57,364 bases of DNA from Clostridia bacterium (GTDB lineage Bacteria; Bacillota; Clostridia; Oscillospirales; Acutalibacteraceae). Of the stretch, positions 36,283 to 44,279 are shown piece by piece; position 1 is the stretch's first letter; every line of letters begins with the position of its first letter. The position numbers were made by a program, and so were the translations under genes. The notes under the pieces are model-generated. The model was not told where the DNA came from. It did not search any database and was given only the letters and a program-made list of their open reading frames with translations. Where the stretch lies: assembly GCA_017436915.1 (NCBI GenBank), contig JAFSCE010000034.1:1-57364 (forward strand). The letters are read 5' to 3'.

Positions 36283-38307
36283 ATGAAAGATCGTCGTCAT
36301 GCGGCATCGGCCAAGCCGGCTCCGGCATGGGCTTTCTTGCTGTACTTACTGCTTTCATTTGTTTGGATGGAACTGATTTTCCGCATTTTTGCGGTAGATC
36401 GATTCTTTGGCGTCGGTTTGTTTTTGAGTTTTTTGTTTACTCTGCCTCTTGCTCTGGTGGGATATTTGCTGTGTACGTTTGCTAAAAAGAAGGTCAACCG
36501 CGGCATGGCTATCGGGGTGTTGGCGGCAGTGGCCCTCATCATCAGCTCACAGATCGTTTATTACGGTGTGTTTGACACTTTTTACATTCTCTACTCGGTA
36601 AAAAACGTTGGGCAGGTCATGCAGTTCTGGCGTGATGCGTTGTTATCAATCCTACGCAATTTGCCTGCTATTTTGCTCGTGTGGGTGCCGGTCGCGGTTT
36701 ACGCGGTGTTTGGGAAACGATTGGCGCCGGCGTGCCGCGCACCGTGGAAACTTAAAGGTTTGTTAGTGGGTACGGCAGCGGCACTGCAGTTGATCGCGGT
36801 ACTCATTACGCTGTGTTTTGGCCAAGGAGATACCAGCCCTGCGCGTCTGTACACCAAAACGTTTTCCGTAGAAGAGTCAATGGAAAACTTCGGTGTGCTT
36901 ACCACCGCACAACTGGATGTCAAATATCTTATCTTCGGCGAAGAGGTTGAAGATCTGAATGGGAACGTCTCTCTGCCGACAGATGAGCAAAATACTCCCG
37001 ATCCCGAACCGATTGTGTATAAGGAAAACGTGATCGACGCGCTGGATCTTGAAAATTTGGCGGAGAGAGAGACCAACAAAACGCTTAAGCAAATGCATGA
37101 GTATTTTGCTTCGGTCACCCCGACAATGCAAAACGAATATACCGGTAAATTTAAAGGAAAGAACTTGATTTTTATCGTTGCGGAGGGCTTTTCACCGTAT
37201 GCCGTCAATGAGAAATTGACGCCGACGCTGTATAAGTTGTCGCACGAGGGGATTCAATGTACTAATTATTATACGCCGGGCTGGGGTGTTTCCACCTCGG
37301 ACGGTGAATACACCAGCTTGTTGGGGCTTATGCCCGCGACCGGTGTGCATAGCATGGAATATTCCGCGGATCGCAATATGTATTTTTCGCTGGGCAATAT
37401 GCTCAAAAAACAAGGATATGGTACTTATGCCTTCCACAATCACACTTATACCTATTACGGTCGGCACAAATCCCATCCGAATTTGGGGTATACTTACAAA
37501 GGTATCGGTAACGGGTTGACGCTTGATTATTCCGACTATTATCCGGGCAAAAACACCAAAACGCGTTGGCCGAACTCCGATTACCTGATGGCAAAAGCGA
37601 CTGCTGCCGATTATATGGACAGCGATAAGCCGTTCCACACCTATTACCTGACGGTGAGCGGTCATATGTTGTATACCTTTATGGGCAACAGTATGTCTGC
37701 TTACCATCGGTCCGAAGTGGAAGATCTTCCGTATGAATCGGATTCGGTCAAGGCCTACCTTGCTTGCCAGATCGAATTGGATCTGATGGTAAAAGAATTG
37801 ATCGACAATTTAGAGGCGCGCGGCATCGCGGAGGAGACGGTCATTGTCTTGACCGCCGATCACTATCCTTATGGATTGCAGCAGGCAAACGAGACCGATT
37901 ATTACAGTGAGCTCGCGGGCCACGATACCAGTTCCACTTTTGAGAAATACCGTAACACGCTGATCATGTGGCACAAAGGGCTTGAAAGCATCGTTGTTGA
38001 CGAGCCGACTTACAGCATCGATCTGTTGCCGACGATCTCCAATTTGTTCGGTTTGGAATACGATTCGCGCCTGCTGATGGGCCGCGATTTCTTGTCGGAT
38101 TCACCGGCTTTGGTCTGCTTTGCCAACCGCAGTTGGATTACCGAGTATGGACGCTACGATGCTGCCGGCAAGACCTTTACTGCCAACGAGGGCATGGTTA
38201 TTCCGGAAGATTACGTTAAGACGGTGTCCGGTGTAGTCAGCGGGAAACTGACCTATTCGAATTTGATTCTCAAAAATGACTATTATGACAAGTTGTTCGA
38301 GAACTAA
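36283..38307 (+). CDS. LTA-synthase-like membrane sulfatase (phosphoglycerol transferase family)
   Basis: 674 residues from ATG 36283 (AAGGA upstream). Five membrane segments in the first 180 residues, then an outer alkaline-phosphatase/sulfatase-type domain. The nucleophile region reads GVSTSDGEYTSLLGL, matching the LtaS pattern with Thr before SD/E, and VLTADHYPYG gives later metal ligands. LtaS enzymes polymerise glycerol phosphate from phosphatidylglycerol onto lipid anchors. Single transcription unit with its own terminator. The product could be LTA or another glycerophosphate decoration. Confidence 0.87.
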   Translation: MKDRRHAASAKPAPAWAFLLYLLLSFVWMELIFRIFAVDRFFGVGLFLSFLFTLPLALVGYLLCTFAKKKVNRGMAIGVLAAVALIISSQIVYYGVFDTFYILYSVKNVGQVMQFWRDALLSILRNLPAILLVWVPVAVYAVFGKRLAPACRAPWKLKGLLVGTAAALQLIAVLITLCFGQGDTSPARLYTKTFSVEESMENFGVLTTAQLDVKYLIFGEEVEDLNGNVSLPTDEQNTPDPEPIVYKENVIDALDLENLAERETNKTLKQMHEYFASVTPTMQNEYTGKFKGKNLIFIVAEGFSPYAVNEKLTPTLYKLSHEGIQCTNYYTPGWGVSTSDGEYTSLLGLMPATGVHSMEYSADRNMYFSLGNMLKKQGYGTYAFHNHTYTYYGRHKSHPNLGYTYKGIGNGLTLDYSDYYPGKNTKTRWPNSDYLMAKATAADYMDSDKPFHTYYLTVSGHMLYTFMGNSMSAYHRSEVEDLPYESDSVKAYLACQIELDLMVKELIDNLEARGIAEETVIVLTADHYPYGLQQANETDYYSELAGHDTSSTFEKYRNTLIMWHKGLESIVVDEPTYSIDLLPTISNLFGLEYDSRLLMGRDFLSDSPALVCFANRSWITEYGRYDAAGKTFTANEGMVIPEDYVKTVSGVVSGKLTYSNLILKNDYYDKLFEN

Positions 38308-38342
38308 AAAAACGCCCCGTGCCATTGGCACGGGGCGTTTTT
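38306..38342. terminator. Bidirectional intrinsic terminator
   Basis: Stem AAAAAACGCCCCGTGCC / GGCACGGGGCGTTTTTT with a short loop. Shared by the LTA-synthase-like gene and the opposing SGNH hydrolase gene. Confidence 0.92.
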
Positions 38343-38347
38343 TATCG

Positions 38348-39238
38348 TTAGGATATGCGGTGTTCGTCGAGGTATTGGCGCCACAGCAGATAATATTTTG
38401 CTTTGATGTGAACACCGTCGCCTGCGGCGGCTTCTGCCATCATGCAACCATATTCATCGTCAAACATTGGGTTCATGTCAAGATACCGTACGGTCGTGCC
38501 GTTGGCAAGTCCTGCTAAGTGAGTGTTGAGATCGTTGATACGGTTGTTATTGAAATATCCGCCTTTCGCGACCTCGTTCTCGTGACGTGTTTTGGTGACG
38601 TGTAACGTGGATTGTACAATGACGAGCGTATCCGGTTGCTTTTCACGAATAGTATCAATGATTCGTTGGTATTTCTGAGCAATACCGGAAAGAGTGCCGC
38701 CGATTTCGTTAATGCCGAGCATAATATAAGCGGTCTTAAATTGTTTTTTCGTGAGGAGATCTGCCAGCTTGATTTCACCGTAACCGCTGACTTCAATCGC
38801 TTTAGTTAACAGGTTGTTGGAACTTAAAGATACCGCACAGAAGAAGGTGGCATCCGAGATTTTCCCGTAATCACGCAATCCCACCGTGCGGGAATCACCA
38901 ATGAACAGCGTATCCGCAAAGGACACCTTGTCGCCCGCATTCGGGAACGTAGTGGACGCGGTCGTTTTGGTGGTTGTCGAACCGGTCGGCAGGGGAGCGG
39001 TGGTCGTTGTGGTTCCTGTCACCGCGTTTGTGGTTGTGGTGGTATCGGTGCCCGGTGTTGTCGTAGTCGTAGTGACCTCGCTTGTTGTCGTGGTTGTGAT
39101 AACCGTGGTAGTGGGATCTGCGGGCTCGTCGATCGGCTCATCGACGCCGCAGGACTGTAACAACAAAGTTGTCGGGACAATGATTACACACGTGAGAATC
39201 AGCAGGATCAGATACGAGTGCTGAAAAAACTTTTTCAT
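38348..39238 (-). CDS. Secreted SGNH/GDSL hydrolase with Thr-rich linker
   Basis: 296 residues. Signal segment with LLLQSC near residue 30, which could serve as a lipobox, followed by a roughly 70-residue linker made largely of Thr runs. The SGNH domain follows: block I FIGDSRTVGL near residue 112, block III-like LGINEIGG near 173, and the GDGVH end near 275 with the catalytic His. It is 12 bases downstream of an MBOAT O-acyltransferase. Such pairs move acyl (often acetyl) groups onto surface polysaccharides: the MBOAT protein brings the acyl group across the membrane and the SGNH protein attaches or removes it. Confidence 0.82.
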   Translation of the reverse strand: MKKFFQHSYLILLILTCVIIVPTTLLLQSCGVDEPIDEPADPTTTVITTTTTSEVTTTTTTPGTDTTTTTNAVTGTTTTTAPLPTGSTTTKTTASTTFPNAGDKVSFADTLFIGDSRTVGLRDYGKISDATFFCAVSLSSNNLLTKAIEVSGYGEIKLADLLTKKQFKTAYIMLGINEIGGTLSGIAQKYQRIIDTIREKQPDTLVIVQSTLHVTKTRHENEVAKGGYFNNNRINDLNTHLAGLANGTTVRYLDMNPMFDDEYGCMMAEAAAGDGVHIKAKYYLLWRQYLDEHRIS

Positions 39239-39250
39239 GAAAAACTCCTC

Positions 39251-40666
39251 CTAGAAGCGGAAATACAAGAAAGGATCATTTAAGCCGAGATATAGGTAAT
39301 AGACCGATCCCCAAAAAATGCCAAGCAGAATCAGTGTGCCCCAAATGGTGTCTTTGATACGCTCATACAGTTTTCGCGGCCAATTGGTGCTGAATAGTAT
39401 GCCCACCACAAGCAGCAGACCGTACGTTTTTCCGTATTTTAACCAGTCACCTGCAAAGATGTTGATGGGCTCGCCCGGCAGGAAGGGGAACAAACGTTCA
39501 AAGTAAACGCCGAGTTCCGAAAGATCCGTGACGGCAAACACCAAGAAAGTGAGCGGGATCAGCACGATCATATAACCGTGCCCGAGCACGGGGTAGCGTT
39601 CCAGTACCGGCTTGATGGCGTATTTTTCAAGTACCAGCAGGACGAAGAAGATAAAGCCCCATAAGAGGAAATTCCAGTTCGCACCGTGCCAAAAACCGGT
39701 GAACAGCCACACCACCAGCATATTCACGATATGGCGCGGTATGCCGACGCGGTTGCCGCCGAGCGGGATATACAGATACTCGCGGAACCACGAACCGAGT
39801 GTGATGTGCCAACGCCGCCAGAAATCGGTCATGCTCCGTGCCATGTACGGATAGCGGAAGTTATCCGGAAAATTGAAGCCCAGCATTTTCCCAAGCCCGA
39901 TCGCCATCAAGGAGTAACCGTAAAAATCGAAATAGATCTGCAATGCAAAGGCGAACACACCCATCCACGCAAGCGGCGTAGAAATGCTGTCAAAGCCAAT
40001 GTCGCTGATGTCGGTCCATAAATTGCCGATGCGGTTGGCAAGAAGCACTTTCAGCCCTAAACCGATGGTGAATTCCTTTAAGCCCTCGTTGGTGCGTGAT
40101 GGTGACAGTTCTGTGTGATACAGCTGCTCGCCCACCTGCGAATAGGTGACGATGGGGCCTGCGATCAGCTGCGGGAACATATACAGATAGGTCGCCAAAC
40201 GAATAAGTGAGCGTTCAGCCGGAATGGTGTCGCGGTACACGTCGATCAGATACGAGACGATCTGGAAGGTGTAAAAGCTAATGCCGATAGGCAAAAGCAG
40301 GTTCACCATTGGCAGTTCAATGCCGGAAAGCGGCCACACACGGTTCAGTACACTTTGTGCCGTTCTAAGGAAAAAGCCCGCGTACTTAAAAATGAACAAC
40401 CAGCTGAAATCATACAAAATACCCAAAGTCAACCATAGACGGCGGTACTTTTTACTTCGTGAGATGCGTAACCCTAAGAACCAGTTGACAACCGAGGATA
40501 GCAAAAACAGCGCGATATACAGCGGCTGTCCTATTGTGCCGTACACATAGAAAGCAATACTGCCGATCAGCAGGCAAACATTGCGGAATTTTGCGGGAAC
40601 GAGGTAGTAAATTGTAAAAACAACGGGGATGAACACGAACAGGAATTCTAAACTGCTGAATACCAT
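39251..40666 (-). CDS. MBOAT-family O-acyltransferase (AlgI/DltB-like)
   Basis: 471 residues with about 11 membrane segments. AlgI-type features: MVFSSLEFLFVFIPVVF start, LPIGISFYTFQIVSYLIDVYR near residue 130, DFWRRWHITLGSWFREYLYIPLGG near 275, and the active-site His in FTGFWHGANWNFLLWG near 325. These proteins transfer acyl groups in the membrane for alginate-like or wall-polymer O-acetylation. GGGGGA site before ATG; paired with the SGNH hydrolase gene. Confidence 0.9.
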   Translation of the reverse strand: MVFSSLEFLFVFIPVVFTIYYLVPAKFRNVCLLIGSIAFYVYGTIGQPLYIALFLLSSVVNWFLGLRISRSKKYRRLWLTLGILYDFSWLFIFKYAGFFLRTAQSVLNRVWPLSGIELPMVNLLLPIGISFYTFQIVSYLIDVYRDTIPAERSLIRLATYLYMFPQLIAGPIVTYSQVGEQLYHTELSPSRTNEGLKEFTIGLGLKVLLANRIGNLWTDISDIGFDSISTPLAWMGVFAFALQIYFDFYGYSLMAIGLGKMLGFNFPDNFRYPYMARSMTDFWRRWHITLGSWFREYLYIPLGGNRVGIPRHIVNMLVVWLFTGFWHGANWNFLLWGFIFFVLLVLEKYAIKPVLERYPVLGHGYMIVLIPLTFLVFAVTDLSELGVYFERLFPFLPGEPINIFAGDWLKYGKTYGLLLVVGILFSTNWPRKLYERIKDTIWGTLILLGIFWGSVYYLYLGLNDPFLYFRF

Positions 40667-40702
40667 GTTACACGTCCCCCCGTCATACTTACAATATATA
40701 CT

Positions 40703-40731
40703 AGCATACCATATTTCGTGTAGGGGTACAA
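40703..40731 (-). promoter_or_regulatory. Promoter of the MBOAT-SGNH unit
   Basis: On the minus strand: TTGTAC, 17-bp spacer, TATGCT with extended -10 (TGG), 37 bp before the ATG. Confidence 0.65.
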
Positions 40732-40769
40732 GGGTAAATTCAAGAAAAAGCGAGGAAAATTTTAAACTC

Positions 40770-40798
40770 TTGCAGGTTTACGAGTCTTGTGGTAGAAT
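40770..40798 (+). promoter_or_regulatory. Promoter of the racemase gene
   Basis: TTGCAG, 17-bp spacer, TAGAAT with extended -10 (TGG). Confidence 0.65.
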
Positions 40799-40821
40799 GT
40801 GAGGAAAGGGGTGAAAACCGT

Positions 40822-41526
40822 ATGCCAAAACGATCGATCGGAATCATCGGCGGTATGGGACCAATGGCAACATTAGATCTGTTCCATAAGGTGCTGAAAT
40901 CCACCGATGCTCACAACGATGCGGAGCATATCCGCATCTATATCGATTGCCATACCGGTATTCCGGATCGAACAAAAGCTATCCTTACCGGTGGGGAATC
41001 CCCCGTGCCGCATATTCTGGAATCGGCAGAAAAGCTGGCCGCCATGGGTGCGGATTTTTTGCTGATTCCTTGCAACACCTCGCATTATTTTTACGAGGAG
41101 ATTGCTAACGGTTCCTCTATTCCCGTCATGCACATGATTCGTGAAACCGCACAAGCACTAAAGAAAGACGGTGTTGCTTGTGTGGGATTGTTGGCAACCG
41201 ACGGAACGGTACAGGCCGGCGTGTATCAAAAAGAATTAGAGCGGGCAGGCATTCAAACCGTCTGTCCCGATGCCGAGGGACAACGCGAAGTTATGCGCTT
41301 GATCTACGACGGCGTCAAAGCCGGTGCGAATAGTTTTGATACAACGCTGCTCAAACAAGAGTTACAGCGTATGCGCGAGATGGGTGCACAGCGGATCGTG
41401 CTCGGGTGTACGGAACTGCCGATTGCTTTTCAAAATTACGGGATTCCTTCAAACGATACGGTCGATCCGACCGACATTCTTGCCAAGGCGGCGGTCGCCG
41501 CCGCGGGGTATCCGGTGAAACGGTAA
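40822..41526 (+). CDS. Aspartate/glutamate racemase family protein
   Basis: 234 residues from ATG 40822 (AAAGGGG upstream). N-terminal GIIGGMGPMATLDLF, first catalytic cysteine C84 in LIPCNTSHYFYEEI and second C196 in LGCTELPIAF. Two-cysteine, PLP-free racemases of this type interconvert L- and D-aspartate or related amino acids. Single unit between a promoter and a terminator. Which amino acid is used cannot be read. Confidence 0.9.
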   Translation: MPKRSIGIIGGMGPMATLDLFHKVLKSTDAHNDAEHIRIYIDCHTGIPDRTKAILTGGESPVPHILESAEKLAAMGADFLLIPCNTSHYFYEEIANGSSIPVMHMIRETAQALKKDGVACVGLLATDGTVQAGVYQKELERAGIQTVCPDAEGQREVMRLIYDGVKAGANSFDTTLLKQELQRMREMGAQRIVLGCTELPIAFQNYGIPSNDTVDPTDILAKAAVAAAGYPVKR

Positions 41527-41561
41527 AAAACGCGTGAAGCGAATCGCTTCACGCGTTTTTT
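41525..41561. terminator. Bidirectional intrinsic terminator
   Basis: Stem AAAAAACGCGTGAAGCGA / TCGCTTCACGCGTTTTTT, between the racemase gene and the opposing lipoprotein gene. Confidence 0.92.
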
Positions 41562-41562
41562 G

Positions 41563-42177
41563 TTATTGGGCGGTTGGTGTGAGCACAAGGTCGACAGGGA
41601 ATGCGGCGTCCGTTGAAGCGGTTACTCGCATATTGCCATCATTTAGCAGTATCAGCTTCATAACGACGGCGCCGTTGTTGTTTTGGTCTTTTACCGTGAT
41701 CTCAGTTTCCGTCAGTTCAAAGTGATACGGCGACATACCTTCGCCTTGACCGTAGTAGGGTTTGCCTTGATATTCAAACGGTTGTTGATCGTCGTCTTCT
41801 TTGACGGGGGAATACGTATAATGCATCACAACCGCATATTCGCCCTCAAACAAGATGCGGGGGCGGATTAAGCCATCACCGTTGGGTTGCAACGCACCGA
41901 CGTAATAATAGTTGTCCTTGTAGTTCTTGGGATCAACGATATGTAAGGTGCCGGTTGGCTTTGCGGTAGTTGTAGTGGTGGTTGTCATTGCCGTGGTGGT
42001 TGTGGTCGTTACGGTCGCATCTGCTACGGTCGTCGTTACAGTATCATCCAATACCGTGGTAGTGGTGGCGCTTTCCATGGTAGTAGCGGTTTCGTTGGAT
42101 TGTTTATCCTCACCGCATCCTGCCAACATGGTTAGTATAAGGAGCAACGCGAATAAGAGTACAATGCCTTTTTTCAT
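41563..42177 (-). CDS. Lipoprotein with Thr-rich linker, unknown function
   Basis: 204 residues from ATG 42177 (TAGGAGGGG upstream). Signal peptide with lipobox LAGC near residue 20, then a roughly 50-residue linker rich in Thr runs, then a globular domain of about 120 residues that I do not recognise. The linker resembles that of the SGNH hydrolase at 38348. It would sit on the outer membrane face. The Thr runs are typical of O-glycosylated or flexible linkers in Ruminococcus-like bacteria. Confidence 0.75.
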   Translation of the reverse strand: MKKGIVLLFALLLILTMLAGCGEDKQSNETATTMESATTTTVLDDTVTTTVADATVTTTTTTAMTTTTTTTAKPTGTLHIVDPKNYKDNYYYVGALQPNGDGLIRPRILFEGEYAVVMHYTYSPVKEDDDQQPFEYQGKPYYGQGEGMSPYHFELTETEITVKDQNNNGAVVMKLILLNDGNMRVTASTDAAFPVDLVLTPTAQ

Positions 42178-42195
42178 ATAACCCCTCCTAAAAAA

Positions 42196-42231
42196 CAAAA
42201 GATATGCTACCGTTATGATAGCATATCTTTT
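42196..42231 (-). terminator. Intrinsic terminator of the rubrerythrin-PerR unit
   Basis: Stem CAAAAGATATGCTA / TAGCATATCTTTTG with a 9-base loop, on the minus strand after the rubrerythrin stop. Confidence 0.75.
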
Positions 42232-42244
42232 GGGGATTTACAAC

Positions 42245-42826
42245 TTACTTAAAATATCTGTTAAGAAGACCCTCAAACGCACGGCCGTGTCGTGCTTCGT
42301 CCTTCGCCATTTCATGCACGGTGTCGTGGATCGCGTCATAGCCGAGTTCCTTCGCTTTGCGGGCGAGAATCATCTTGCCGTCGGTTGCGCCGTATTCGGC
42401 CTCAACACGCATAGCCAAGTTTTTCTTGGTGCTGTCGGTGACGACTTCGCCTAACAACTCGGCGAATTTTGCTGCGTGCTCGGCTTCCTCATAAGCCGCT
42501 TTTTCCCAGTACAGACCGATCTCCGGATAGCCCTCACGATGTGCCACACGAGACATCGCCAAATACATGCCAACCTCGGAGCATTCACCGCTGAAGTTTG
42601 CGCGCAGCATTTCAATGATTTCCGGTTCAACGCCCTGTGCCACGCCAACGCGATGCTCATCCGCCCATTTGTAAGCGGTGACAGCCGTCGAAGCGTCGTC
42701 TTTTACTGCCGGAGCGGGGGCCGCTTCCTTAAACTTCTCTGCCGGTGCTTGGCAGATGGGGCAGGAGGCGGGTGCCTCGTCACCGTTGTGAACGTAACCA
42801 CATACTAAGCAAACATACTTTTTCAT
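42245..42826 (-). CDS. Reverse-type rubrerythrin (NADH peroxidase component)
   Basis: 193 residues from ATG 42826, preferred to ATG 42832 because GGAGG lies 9 bases upstream of it. An N-terminal rubredoxin domain (CLVCGYVH and CPICQAP give the FeS4 cysteines) precedes the ferritin-like di-iron domain with [12 protein letters not shown] and [10 protein letters not shown]. In classical rubrerythrin the order is reversed. Reverse rubrerythrins reduce hydrogen peroxide (and O2) in clostridia. It is downstream of a PerR gene. Confidence 0.92.
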   Translation of the reverse strand: MKKYVCLVCGYVHNGDEAPASCPICQAPAEKFKEAAPAPAVKDDASTAVTAYKWADEHRVGVAQGVEPEIIEMLRANFSGECSEVGMYLAMSRVAHREGYPEIGLYWEKAAYEEAEHAAKFAELLGEVVTDSTKKNLAMRVEAEYGATDGKMILARKAKELGYDAIHDTVHEMAKDEARHGRAFEGLLNRYFK

Positions 42827-42853
42827 AACCATTTTCCTCCAAAAATTAATTTT

Positions 42854-43267
42854 TTATTGATTGGACTGACAGTTGGGGCAGATCCCGGTCATGTACACGT
42901 CCCACATCCCGACCGAAAAACCGTCGGGGAGCAAGGGGCGTACCGTGTCGGCCGCGAGCGAGAAATCATATAATTTTCCACACTCGGAACATCGAAAATG
43001 TCCGTGATCTTCAATGCCGGCATCAAAATGCTGTTCGTCGGCATCAATGGTGACCACACGGATGAGCCCCGCTTTTGCTAAGGCGCGAACGGTGTTGTAC
43101 ACCGTCGTGCGCGACAGCGACGGATATTTTTCAGCTAACGCACGATATACGGCGTCGGCGGTGGGGTGCGTGCGGTGTTGTATGAGATACTCATACACCG
43201 CGATCCGTTGCTGCGTAGGACAAAGACCGTTCTGCCGGAGTTCAGCGCTTAATTTTTCACGATTCAT
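42854..43267 (-). CDS. perR: Fur-family peroxide-type repressor (PerR-like)
   Basis: 137 residues. A winged-helix domain (LSRTTVYNTVRALAKAGLI near residue 50) and a dimerisation domain with HFRCSECGK near 92 and CPNC near 131, the structural zinc cysteines. The perfect Per-box in front of the gene and the rubrerythrin gene behind it point to PerR rather than Fur or Zur: it senses peroxide by metal-catalysed oxidation and represses peroxide defence. Confidence 0.85.
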   Translation of the reverse strand: MNREKLSAELRQNGLCPTQQRIAVYEYLIQHRTHPTADAVYRALAEKYPSLSRTTVYNTVRALAKAGLIRVVTIDADEQHFDAGIEDHGHFRCSECGKLYDFSLAADTVRPLLPDGFSVGMWDVYMTGICPNCQSNQ

Positions 43268-43297
43268 AACGCCCTCCGTTCTGTAATCATTCCAAAT

Positions 43298-43344
43298 TTG
43301 TAATGATTACAATCACAGTATATCATACCATTTCAAAATGTCAA
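43298..43344 (-). promoter_or_regulatory. Promoter and Per-box of the perR-rubrerythrin unit
   Basis: On the minus strand: TTGACA (43339-43344), 16-bp spacer, TATACT (43317-43322). A perfect 7-1-7 palindrome TTGTAATGATTACAA follows at 43298-43312, the Per-box layout. A second related half-site TGTAATCATT lies at 43282-43291. Placement at the transcription start predicts self-repression. Confidence 0.8.
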
Positions 43345-43394
43345 CACTTTTTTGGAAAATTTTAAAAAATATTTTTTCGAGACAAAAATAAGGG

Positions 43395-43423
43395 TTGACA
43401 AGAAAATTGAAATATGGTAAAGT
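43395..43423 (+). promoter_or_regulatory. Promoter of tRNA-Ala
   Basis: Perfect TTGACA, 17-bp spacer, TAAAGT with extended -10 (TGG), 24 bp before the tRNA. Confidence 0.75.
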
Positions 43424-43447
43424 AAGTGACGTCGTTACGACACATAT

Positions 43448-43523
<76 letters not shown>

Positions 43524-43560
43524 AAAAAGCACAGACTACTTTTGTGGTCTGTGCTTTTTC
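43524..43560 (+). terminator. Intrinsic terminator of tRNA-Ala
   Basis: Stem GCACAGAC / GTCTGTGC flanked by A and T runs, directly after CCA. Confidence 0.85.
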
Positions 43561-43654
43561 TTTGAAATGATAAGCGGGACCGAGGGATTGCACCGCCCGT
43601 ATTCGCTGTACCGAAACTCATAGACGAGATCAAACCACCGCACTGTACAAAACG

Positions 43655-43668
43655 GCTTATCTCCACCA
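43655..43668 (+). repeat. Direct repeat of the tRNA-Ala 3' end
   Basis: GCTTATCTCCACCA is identical to the last 14 bases of the tRNA (43510-43523). It is 145 bp further on and followed by a second possible terminator at 43692-43720. It looks like a displaced original tRNA 3' end, as left by integration into the tRNA gene. Between 43561 and 43654 a stretch GATAAGCGGGA is also the reverse complement of the T-arm region; otherwise I see nothing there. Confidence 0.6.
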
Positions 43669-43691
43669 CTGTTCGTCAAGTTTTATTTTTT

Positions 43692-43720
43692 CGCCTGCTC
43701 AAATCGAGTGGGTGTTTTTT
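43692..43720 (+). terminator. Possible second terminator behind the displaced tRNA end
   Basis: Stem CGCCTGCTC / GAGTGGGTG (several G-T pairs), loop AAATC, then six T's. May be the original tRNA-Ala terminator. Confidence 0.5.
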
Positions 43721-43786
43721 GTTTTTAGAATCTTCTCTTCCGCCTGCGGACGTATTTGTTGTCGAAGAAAATGCCACGAACTAGAC

Positions 43787-44131
43787 CTACATTACTCCGC
43801 CAATAAATAGTCCAAGTCGCCTGCCTTTAGTTGATCTTCTTAGCAGATCGGTGAAGGGTGATTCTTCGGATACAAAGGTGTCGTAAGTGAAGTTGGCACC
43901 GAGGCGGAATCCCATAATGAAACTGTCGAGATTAGATTCGCCGTTGACTACGCCCCACGCGTTGCAAAAGTCGAGGAATTTCTTTTTAGCGTCTCCCGAG
44001 AGGTGCTCGGTCAGAAAGTCCTCGTTTAGCATCAACACCTCCATTTGTTTTTGCACCGTTTTGTTCTGCTTGGTACTGCGCGCCTGCGGATCGAGATTGC
44101 CGTAATAAAACTCTTCAATAAATTTAGCCAT
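43787..44131 (-). CDS. DUF6809-family small protein
   Basis: 114 residues. The start MAKFIEEFYYGNLDPQARS and the later FIMGFRLGANFTYD are the pattern of DUF6809, a small Bacillota family that often lies on mobile elements. No catalytic residue is evident. AAAGGAGG precedes the ATG and an extended -10 TGC-TACAAT lies about 30 bases upstream, so it has its own promoter. It is separated from the Ubl operon by that operon's terminator. Function unknown. Confidence 0.75.
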   Translation of the reverse strand: MAKFIEEFYYGNLDPQARSTKQNKTVQKQMEVLMLNEDFLTEHLSGDAKKKFLDFCNAWGVVNGESNLDSFIMGFRLGANFTYDTFVSEESPFTDLLRRSTKGRRLGLFIGGVM

Positions 44132-44233
44132 AGTTGTTTACCTCCTTTGCCTATATTGTAGCAAGGGAGGTTTCTTTTTGCGAATGTGCGGAATCAAAAT
44201 CGGCACGTTTGATTGATCTTTTTGTAACCCATT

Positions 44234-44271
44234 TAAAAACCCCAAGTAGAACGCTTTCTTTCTACTTGGGG
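44234..44271 (-). terminator. Intrinsic terminator of the ubiquitin-like operon
   Basis: On the minus strand: stem CCCCAAGTAGAA / TTCTACTTGGGG, 8-base loop, then TTTTT. It lies 8 bases after the DUF6527 stop. Confidence 0.88.
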
Positions 44272-44279
44272 AAGCTTTG

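Noticed and set aside
38930..39140. CRISPR-like or satellite repeat
   Set aside because: The repeated triplets encode Thr runs in the SGNH hydrolase linker; there are no regular repeats with spacers. The same holds for 41930-42090. No CRISPR array was seen in the window.
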